Origin: JAWVZS01 sp964507825
GTDB lineage: Archaea > Thermoproteota > Nitrososphaeria > Nitrososphaerales > Nitrosopumilaceae
Direction of reading: 5' to 3'
NCBI GenBank assembly: GCA_964507825.1
Contig: CAZDQM010000021.1
Coordinates: forward strand, 1-53,452
Length of the DNA: 53,452 nucleotides
Shown here: positions 49,187-53,452 of the stretch, one piece after another
How the letters are laid out: the number at the start of each line of letters is the position of its first letter
Numbering within the stretch: the first letter of the stretch is position 1
Notes under the pieces: model-generated
Database searches by the model: none
The model's input: the letters and a program-made list of their open reading frames with translations, nothing else
What the model was told of the DNA's origin: nothing
Made by a program: the position numbers and the translations under genes

Positions 49187-50588
49187 ACTTTAGGCTGGTG
49201 TACGGGTATTTGCTGGTGTCGTATCCACCCACGTTCCCCGTATATTCCCTGATCAGTTCTGTGTTCTGATACGCATCACCCAATTCGGCCCCTCTTGCCT
49301 GATCGTACATGTAGTGCGGATCAGCTAGAACGTACAGGTAGCTAGTAGTAGGCGCATAGTACAGTACGTCTGCATAATCCAAAAAGACGTTGTCCATGCC
49401 ATGTACGTCTGACAGTATCCACGTATAAACGGGGCTGGCAAGTAGCGTCATCTTGTCATCATCAAAGTTCATTATCGTGTCCTCAAGAGCGTCAAACTGG
49501 GCCGAACTCATGTCGGTGCTAATGAGCATAGAGGAAACCACGGCGCCAAACAGGGCAAATCCGAGGACCGAGACTGTGCGGCCGATCGTGAGTGGAATCT
49601 TTGATTTTATCCGCTGCAGGTTGTCATGTATCATGTACGAAACGGCGATGCAAGCCACTGGCATCAGCAATATGTAGTGGAAATACTGCAAGAATCCTAC
49701 ACTGCTCACAAATATCAGAAACGGCGCAAACCAGAACACCAGAAAGAGATCCTTCTTGACTACCGCATACCCGAACGACACGGCACCTAGCACCGTCATC
49801 ACGGGATCTATACTAAACAGGTATCCCGTAACTGGCAGAATACCACCAGTGCTCCGTCCTGTCTGCCAGAATACGTCCCGGAGCCAATAGTCAAACTGGC
49901 CGAGATGCGCTGCAAACGCGGGCCATGCAGAGGGAATCGCAAAAACTGGTGGTAGCCATTTACTAAGCGCCCTGATCCCGTGGTTTGACGCTATGATGTA
50001 TCCTACCACGGGTATCATTGTAACCGCAGTCAACTTGGTAAATATGGCGAGCCCGAGCAGGACGGACGAACCCAATATCAGGACGTTTTTATTTTCAGAA
50101 TTCTTTGAATGTAGGGCCAAAAGTATCGAAGAGAGCATGAATGGGAGCAGAATGCCGTCAAGTAGTATTCTCCGTAGCATCCATGTCATCGGCATCACTG
50201 CAAATAGTATCGATGCCAGTATTGCGGCATGTCTACCGAATCTTTTCTCCGTTATCTTGTAGATTAGAAACGTGTCAAGAATGGCGAGAAACCCCATGAG
50301 GACGCGCGGCACCATATACGACATTTCCAGCGACTGCTCCACTGTCTGTGGAAATCCTGCAGCCTTTAGAAATACAGACAGAAACATCTGGCCAAAATAA
50401 GGATGATCATAAAATGTTCCTTCTTGGGGACTGCCGGTTTCCAAAACGATCATAGCCCGTCTCATGTAAATCCCCTCATCAAAGAAGATGTCCGGGTATC
50501 CCACTGGGTTCCACAAATGGACGTAGGCTGATAGCACGAGTATCGCTACCAAGATAGCGTAATGACATCTCGTGTTGGCCTGTAACAA
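49134..50588 (-). CDS. GT-C membrane glycosyltransferase (PMT/ArnT-like)
   Basis: A 484-residue protein with about ten hydrophobic segments. The first loop carries the acidic IFFDEGIYMRR and a DHPYFGQM segment, like GT39/GT83 enzymes that use polyprenyl-phosphate sugars on the outside of the membrane. A soluble C-terminal domain follows. It could act in glycosylation of envelope proteins together with STT3. TTG start just after a GGAG; the RHH-type gene stops 7 bases ahead, so the two are one transcript. Confidence 0.85.
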   Translation of the reverse strand: MLQANTRCHYAILVAILVLSAYVHLWNPVGYPDIFFDEGIYMRRAMIVLETGSPQEGTFYDHPYFGQMFLSVFLKAAGFPQTVEQSLEMSYMVPRVLMGFLAILDTFLIYKITEKRFGRHAAILASILFAVMPMTWMLRRILLDGILLPFMLSSILLALHSKNSENKNVLILGSSVLLGLAIFTKLTAVTMIPVVGYIIASNHGIRALSKWLPPVFAIPSAWPAFAAHLGQFDYWLRDVFWQTGRSTGGILPVTGYLFSIDPVMTVLGAVSFGYAVVKKDLFLVFWFAPFLIFVSSVGFLQYFHYILLMPVACIAVSYMIHDNLQRIKSKIPLTIGRTVSVLGFALFGAVVSSMLISTDMSSAQFDALEDTIMNFDDDKMTLLASPVYTWILSDVHGMDNVFLDYADVLYYAPTTSYLYVLADPHYMYDQARGAELGDAYQNTELIREYTGNVGGYDTSKYPYTSLKFTNEGGTIFARTSVVTP

Positions 50589-50595
50589 CTCCAGT

Positions 50596-50712
50596 TTAAC
50601 CTACCTCAAAATTGAAGCTTGGTGTGATGTATTTTCTTTCTGATTCCATCTTCAATTCATTGTACAAATCCTCATCTAATCTGAATGTAAAGTGTCTCTT
50701 TCTCTTCTTCAT
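50596..50712 (-). CDS. Ribbon-helix-helix-like short protein (38 aa)
   Basis: A 38-residue frame (MKKRKRHFTFRLDEDLYNELKMESERKYITPSFNFEVG). The strand HFTFRLDEDLY and first helix look like a CopG/Arc-type ribbon-helix-helix, but it stops where the second helix should be, so it may be truncated. It precedes the glycosyltransferase and sits next to a perfect palindrome, fitting autoregulation. Confidence 0.5.
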   Translation of the reverse strand: MKKRKRHFTFRLDEDLYNELKMESERKYITPSFNFEVG

Positions 50713-50735
50713 CAACCTGAAGCGGATTTATGCAG

Positions 50736-50751
50736 ATCAATAAATATTGAT
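50736..50751. promoter_or_regulatory. Palindrome upstream of RHH-type gene
   Basis: ATCAAT-AAAT-ATTGAT (50736-50751) is a perfect inverted repeat lying 24 bases before the RHH start and overlapping its A/T-rich promoter. A repressor site of the adjoining RHH protein is likely. Confidence 0.55.
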
Positions 50752-50761
50752 TGGGAAAATC

Positions 50762-50778
50762 GTACTAGATCAGGTTCG
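50762..50778. repeat. Variant copy of the dispersed GTAC..TCAGGT motif
   Basis: GTACTAGATCAGGTTCG resembles GTACTAGGTCAGGTCG at 36776-36791. A weaker relative, GTACGGATCAGGTTAG, lies at 52079-52094 behind the IS66 relic in the same orientation. Confidence 0.45.
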
Positions 50779-50864
50779 GTGCAAACAGCTGGGGCCTAGT
50801 TCGTGCTTGTAATTGAATACTTGGGTGTGATAAACTTGATTATTACAAGTGGACATGCATTGAG

Positions 50865-51041
50865 TCAGAGTAAAGAATAAGATCGTTGGCAGGTGGTTGC
50901 CTCTTCGATGATATTGATCAGTTCCCCTATCTCGTTACTTTGTTCGAGTGTACCTTTCATATTCTACGTTGTCAGTGTCACCTGCACTGACTCTCCTTTT
51001 TCCATCTGCTCAAATATCTCCTTGAACGCGTCATTCATCAT
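50865..51041 (-). pseudogene. Small ORF broken by one in-frame TAG
   Basis: From ATG 51041 the frame gives MMNDAFKEIFEQMEKGESV, then QVTLTT and a TAG (50964-50966); the same frame continues NMKGTLEQSNEIGELINIIEEATT to a TGA at 50865-50867. Both parts read as one helical, acidic protein of about 58 residues. Probably a decayed gene. No family recognised. Confidence 0.4.
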
Positions 51042-51076
51042 ATCAGATCACTTTTTTCCACCTGTGACTCTATTTT

Positions 51077-52078
51077 TTGGCGCCGCGGTGCGGTTCTAGC
51101 AACCTGAAAACCACTAGTCCGAATTGTCTAGACATTATCGACGTATCACTGCCGCCAAGGGTGGTCACCGCGCGCCACAAAATCAGCACGTGCTCGTATA
51201 GGGCGTGCGGGAAAAAAGACATACTGTCAGATACATGCCTGCCGTCGGCCGGAAATTATGGGTACGATATAATCACCCGAGTGGTGTCAAACCACATGGA
51301 GCTTCATGCCGTTCCGCTGTATCGCGGCCGCTATGCGCAGGATTAGAATGTCATAAACTATGCCCAATAACATAATGAGCCGTGTCCGAACGTGTCTAAA
51401 GCCCACGGACGACATCAATACGCCGCGCGTTAGTAATACAGCAGACGAGACGTTCATGCGCCTCAACAGCTCCATCGTGTGAATCTTAGATCCCGTTACA
51501 GGCAATGTGTAATGCGTCCCACCCGGGGTGCGGACGTGCCCCGGGAGGTGCTCGAGGATGTATGGGACGAAATCCTCGTTTGTGACGTATGAATATCGTA
51601 CAAATCATACCGCATACAGCGTTGCTAGAACCACATAATCAGGGAGATGGAATATTACACGGAGAAATGCGGATGCAAGAAATACTCCATGGTACTCTCG
51701 ATGTTACGATGCATATACTATGATGCGTGCAGTATTGCACCGGCGCATTCCAGACGAAAAATGGAACATCACGGGTTACACAAGCAGATCCGCGCGATGA
51801 TACGCAGATATGACGACCATAGCGCGATCGGAAAATTCATGGAAAATCTCGGCAGGACGCCCTAGCCCAACCTGTCCTGATTCATCATGAATCCATCAAT
51901 ACCCCCCACATACAACGCGGCAGAACGCGGCCTGCACGGGATAGTAGTGCACAGGAAGATACGCGGTAATAGAAGGCCGAGAGGACGATGGAGTTGATGG
52001 GCAATCGGTTCTTATGTCTCAATATGGAAGAATCGTGGGCTTGACTACCTGCAGAAAGTTGCAAAGTACGTTTAGGCA
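51077..52078 (+). pseudogene. Decayed IS66-family transposase
   Basis: Pieces in three frames together match an IS66 transposase. 51077-51343 has the zinc-finger part (STCSYRACGKKDIL then GNYGYDIITRVV..HAVPLYRG). Near 51440-51480 comes a DETFMRLNSS segment (first DDE Asp). 51520-51640 gives REVLEDVWDEILVCDV..SYKSYRIQRC with two stops. 51647-51865 holds a helical part. 51890-52078 reads PPTYNAAERGLHGIVVHRKIRG..GLDYLQKVAKYV, the family C-terminus with the final Glu. Frameshifts and at least five stops leave it inactive. Upstream N-terminal part and ends were not found. Confidence 0.8.
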
Positions 52079-52155
52079 GTACGGATCAGGTTAGCAATTA
52101 CACTTTTAGCAACGTATCCGTCAACTTAAAAAGATGTCATAGCGTCACAAACAGC

Positions 52156-53055
52156 ATGAAATACATGGTGACCGGGGGCTCGGGCTTTATCGGAAGCTAT
52201 ATTGCAAAGCGGCTCGTTGCAGACGGGCATGATGTGACGATACTTGATGATTTTACACGCGGCAGAATGGAGAATTTGGATGGTATAGAGGATAACATCA
52301 CCATAAAACGCGCCAATATACTCGATTACACCTCATTACAGGACGCGGCATCGGGGGCAGATGGGATATTCCACCAAGCCGCGCTAACATCGGTTACAGA
52401 ATCATTCTCTAATCCGGAAAAATACCATGATGTAAACGTTAATGGAACTGAAAACGTCTTTAGAGTATCGCGCGAAACGGGCGCGAGGGTCGTCTATGCA
52501 AGCAGCTCGAGCGTATATGGGGACACGGCAGATATTCCGATTTCAGAGGATTCCGAAAAGCAACCGGCCAATCCGTATGGCAAGACAAAGCTTGACTGTG
52601 AAAGACTAGCCGAGCGGTATCATGAATCCGGCGCCTCAATAATCGGCATGCGGTACTTTAATGTCTACGGCACGGGCCAGACTGCCGATTATGCCGGCGT
52701 CATCACAAAATTCAATCATGATATAAGCGCAGGCCGCCCCCCGGTCGTATTTGGCGACGGCTCCCAGATCAGGGACTTTGTATCAGTCGAGGATGTAGTG
52801 GATGCCAACTACAAGGCCATGACTGGCGAGGCCGACTTTGGCTTTTTAAACATCGGAACCGGAATCACAACATCAATCATAAAGCTGGCAGAGATAATGA
52901 TTGAGCTCTCGCACAGGGATCTAAAGCCCGTATTCGGGCAACTGCCGCCCGGCGACGTCCTGAAAAGCCAGGCAGATACGGCCCTTGCAAGAGAGATGAT
53001 TGACTGGTCGTACCAGACGGATCTCAAGACCGGATTGCGCAAGTTCTTTTTTTAG
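52156..53055 (+). CDS. NAD-dependent epimerase/dehydratase (GalE-like)
   Basis: A 299-residue extended SDR. The NAD site is TGGSGFIGSYIA, the catalytic Tyr-Lys pair is in NPYGKTKLD, and VYASSSSVYGD provides the Ser/Thr. It likely interconverts UDP-sugars for surface glycans. Length is slightly short but complete. It converges with the glycosyltransferase gene, leaving 2 bases between. Confidence 0.9.
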   Translation: MKYMVTGGSGFIGSYIAKRLVADGHDVTILDDFTRGRMENLDGIEDNITIKRANILDYTSLQDAASGADGIFHQAALTSVTESFSNPEKYHDVNVNGTENVFRVSRETGARVVYASSSSVYGDTADIPISEDSEKQPANPYGKTKLDCERLAERYHESGASIIGMRYFNVYGTGQTADYAGVITKFNHDISAGRPPVVFGDGSQIRDFVSVEDVVDANYKAMTGEADFGFLNIGTGITTSIIKLAEIMIELSHRDLKPVFGQLPPGDVLKSQADTALAREMIDWSYQTDLKTGLRKFFF

Positions 53056-53057
53056 AA

Positions 53058-53452
53058 TTATGATAACAGGTTCTTGTAAAAACGCTCATACTTTGGTATC
53101 TGGGTTCTCTGGGTCATGCTTTCCATCACGCTATCGTGCCCGTTCTGCCCCATCTTTTGGGCCTGTTGCCTGTCATCTAGCAATTCGTTGATGTGTGCAA
53201 GGAGCTCCTCCTCGTTTCCGGGCCTGGCCAGCCTTCCGTTGACCCCATCTCTTACAAGTTCTGAAACCTCGCCCACATCAAAGGCCACCACCGGAACACC
53301 GAGATAAAACACCTCTGCGATTACTATGGGCATGCTTTCCATCCTAGATGGCACAACAAGGATCTGGGACTCAGTCTTTTCATGGCATTCTTCCACCCCA
53401 TGTTTGTACAGTACACGACATTGGCGTTGATCCTAGATTCAATTTTTTTGAG
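53058..53452 (-). CDS. Group 1 glycosyltransferase, partial, with frameshift
   Basis: The C-terminal part of a GT-B enzyme: SQILVVPSRMESMPIVIAEVFYLGVPVVAFDVGEVSELV holds the nucleotide-sugar-binding Glu region. Upstream codons up to the window edge read naturally (NVVYCTNMGWKNAMKR) in another frame. One added A in the run opposite 53377-53380 would join them. So the gene is cut by the right edge and appears frameshifted, whether real or an error. Confidence 0.8.

Noticed and set aside
50893..51099. A 68-residue plus-strand reading rich in S, F and I
   Set aside because: Composition is that of an antisense shadow; the opposite strand holds the stop-interrupted acidic ORF.

Overview
This window looks like chromosomal DNA of a member of the Nitrososphaerota (Thaumarchaeota). 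The basis is the mix of archaeal information-processing genes (aIF2 alpha and gamma, S6e, L2, Nop10, Pelota, Lsm, RPA, Cdc48, GatDE, archaeal SRP RNA) with a GrpE-DnaK-DnaJ operon, a cobalamin pathway block, bacterial-type MetK and a Tes-like radical SAM enzyme of tetraether lipid synthesis. Coding DNA is only moderately GC-rich, TTG and GTG starts are common, and many genes overlap by 4 to 20 nt, so the core regions are very compact. I cannot name a genus; a marine or sponge-associated relative would fit, but that is inference.

Layout. 1-815: 3' end of a repeat-bearing surface-type protein. 816-1141: non-coding, with a perfect 14-bp inverted repeat. 1142-5920: S6e, aIF2-gamma, PIN protein, PEBP protein and the STT3/AglB oligosaccharyltransferase. 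5818-6874 (minus): aIF2-alpha followed by nop10, whose 3' end runs antisense through the end of STT3. 6919-12388: cobalamin block (cobO, cbiA, cbiC, cbiX, cbiG, cbiD). 12421-19771: sugar-nucleotide-type epimerase, metK, lsm, RadB-like ATPase, a small membrane protein, an Lhr-type helicase and RPA. 19854-23878: ABC exporter pair, tRNA-Gln, DUF354 protein and a Rossmann dehydrogenase-like protein. 23904-28505: grpE-dnaK-dnaJ, a HAD phosphatase, a tiny zinc-type protein and tRNA-Leu. 28608-35448: Rieske protein, small proteins, gatDE and cdc48.

35450-38180 is the first accessory island. It holds a GC-rich region that folds well on paper (candidate structural RNA), a decayed Fic/Doc gene enclosed by 16-bp inverted repeats, a tiny acidic/basic gene pair and a possible TAXI-transporter remnant. 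38184-47778 is core again: rpl2, acylphosphatase, SRP RNA, TtuA-like thiolase, site-2 protease, CutA, Pelota, YjbQ, a DtxR-type regulator, a TrmB-type regulator and the divergent Tes-like gene. 47936-52130 is a second accessory island: an orphan DNA methyltransferase, stop-interrupted small ORFs, a ribbon-helix-helix-type protein with its own palindrome, a membrane glycosyltransferase and a badly decayed IS66-family transposase. 52156-53452 starts a polysaccharide block with an epimerase and a glycosyltransferase broken by an apparent frameshift.

The points most worth a second look are: the antisense nop10/STT3 overlap, where complementary low-complexity tails are encoded and nop10 seems to start at ATA; the inverted-repeat-flanked Fic/Doc relic and the recurrence of its 16-bp repeat elsewhere; the unidentified structured region at 35.7-36.0 kb; and the tiny acidic/basic gene pair at 36.9-37.3 kb. 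All calls come from reading the sequence; no database search was run.
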